Part shown: positions 63,267 to 64,000 of the stretch, one piece after another
Layout of the letters: each line of letters starts with the position of its first letter
Numbering within the stretch: the stretch's first letter is position 1
Source of the DNA: Endozoicomonas sp965261315
GTDB taxonomy: Bacteria; Pseudomonadota; Gammaproteobacteria; Pseudomonadales; Endozoicomonadaceae
Reading direction: 5' to 3'
Assembly (NCBI GenBank): GCA_965261315.1
Contig: CBDHDM010000034.1
Span: 1-64,000 of the forward strand
Length of the DNA stretch: 64,000 nucleotides
Translations under genes and position numbers: made by a program
The notes under the pieces: generated by a model
The model's input: only the letters and a program-made list of their open reading frames with translations
The model's database searches: none
Told to the model about the DNA's origin: nothing

Positions 63267-63441
63267 GGGGAGGCAGTTAGTCTCCTTTATTTATGTTTCA
63301 GGCGGATTGTATTGCTATGGGAATCTGAAATTTCAGTGAAAAATGCTGTTCAATTAAATCAAGAGTTCAGCAGCAACTCTGGCATTCAGCATCACCTGAT
63401 CTTTCACCTGCTTCCTTTCTGAACCTACCAACGGCCAATCT

Positions 63442-64000
63442 ATGAACAACACTGAACAGCAGTTCCTTAAGGCGCTGGACGATAAGCTATGGAAAGCTGC
63501 GGACAAACTGCGCAGTAACCTTGATGCCGCCAACTACAAGCACATTGTGCTGGGTTTGATCTTTCTGAAATATGTGTCGGACGCTTTTGAAGAGCGTCAG
63601 GAAGAACTGAAGGCGCTCTTCCAGAAAAACGACGATGACAATATCTACTACCTGCCACGGGACGATTTCGATTCTGACGAAGACTACCAGCAGGCCATAG
63701 ACGATGAGCTGGAAATTCTCGACTACTACCAGGAGAAAAACATCTTCTGGGTGCCGAAGCATGCCCGCTGGAGCACACTGAAAGCGTCCGCCACTCTGGC
63801 CATTGGTTCCGTGATCTGGCAGAACGAACAGGGGGAAGACGTTAAACTGCGCTCCATCTCCTGGCTGATTGACAATGCCCTGGATGAAATCGAAAAAGCC
63901 AACAGCAAACTGAAAGGCATTCTCAACCGCATCAGCAACTATCAGCTTGATAACGAAAAACTGATCGGCCTGATTAACAGCTTCTCGGACACCAGCTTCC
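63442..64000 (+). CDS. hsdM: Type I restriction-modification methyltransferase HsdM (5' part)
   Basis: The first 186 codons, cut by the window end. LWKAADKLRSNLDAANYKHI, VLGLIFLKYVSDAFEERQEE and FWVPKHARWSTLKASA are the N-terminal helical domain of HsdM. The SAM and NPPF motifs lie beyond the edge. Expected to form HsdM2S and, with HsdR, the restriction complex. ATG follows ACGGCCAATCT; the 470-base gap to the WYL gene holds the operator candidate and the ops element. Confidence 0.92.
   Translation, partial: MNNTEQQFLKALDDKLWKAADKLRSNLDAANYKHIVLGLIFLKYVSDAFEERQEELKALFQKNDDDNIYYLPRDDFDSDEDYQQAIDDELEILDYYQEKNIFWVPKHARWSTLKASATLAIGSVIWQNEQGEDVKLRSISWLIDNALDEIEKANSKLKGILNRISNYQLDNEKLIGLINSFSDTSF

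Overview
The window looks like a chromosomal piece of a marine gammaproteobacterium, most likely Endozoicomonas or a close relative. This rests on three things. The housekeeping order leuC-leuD-leuB-asd-usg-fimV-truA-trpF-(trpB-trpA)-accD-folC-dedD is the Pseudomonas/Oceanospirillales order. There is a heavy load of insertion sequences, short inverted-repeat elements and pseudogenes. The genes at 1.0-12.7 kb include large proteins with disordered N-termini that I do not recognise. The genus is inference; no rRNA or tRNA gene is visible.

Layout. 0-4.1 kb is a mobile-element graveyard (IS21 right end inside an IS1182-like gene; IS1595-, IS4- and IS110-type remnants) around one unknown 473-aa gene. 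4.1-12.7 kb holds an unknown 754-aa protein, trkH, acuI, two cupin-like genes, a complete 1.6-kb IS with a perfect 9-bp target duplication, and an unknown Ser/Asp-rich protein whose gene carries a 22-bp perfect palindrome. 12.7-32.3 kb is the conserved core: LysR regulator, leucine synthesis, asd, two hotdog thioesterases, usg, fimV, truA, trpFBA, accD, folC, dedD.

The next expected gene, cvpA, appears only as a 56-codon stub at 55.8 kb. Between dedD and the stub lies about 23 kb of accessory DNA, and a further stretch of surface-sugar genes follows the stub. An exact RfaH-type ops element (GGCGGTAGCGTG) precedes a truncated wecA-like gene. Then comes a 4-kb patch of nucleotidyltransferase (MNT), HEPN and Fic genes, mostly in broken, duplicated copies but with one intact HEPN/MNT pair, one intact Fic-like gene and one intact extra MNT. 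A group II intron 3' end inside an ISAs1 gene follows. The sugar genes are wbpABDE and a frameshifted wbpI homologue (UDP-ManNAc3NAcA type), a flippase, glycosyltransferases, a PglC-like priming transferase, decayed pglD and pglE, an intact pglF/wbpM dehydratase, and downstream gmd and fcl (GDP-fucose). All three sugar pathways have at least one broken gene, so this locus probably no longer makes its original polysaccharide unless other copies exist.

56.5-60 kb contains short inverted repeats, a DUF29 protein, an orphan Phd-type antitoxin with a stub PIN toxin, a 151-bp inverted-repeat element inserted in the catalytic motif of gmd, and a complete vapBC pair. 61.2-64 kb is the left side of a defence island: two unknown small proteins, a WYL-domain regulator and, divergently, the start of a type I restriction-modification hsdM. 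The hsdM leader holds a second exact ops element, which suggests that RfaH-like antitermination may control a restriction system as well as the polysaccharide operon.
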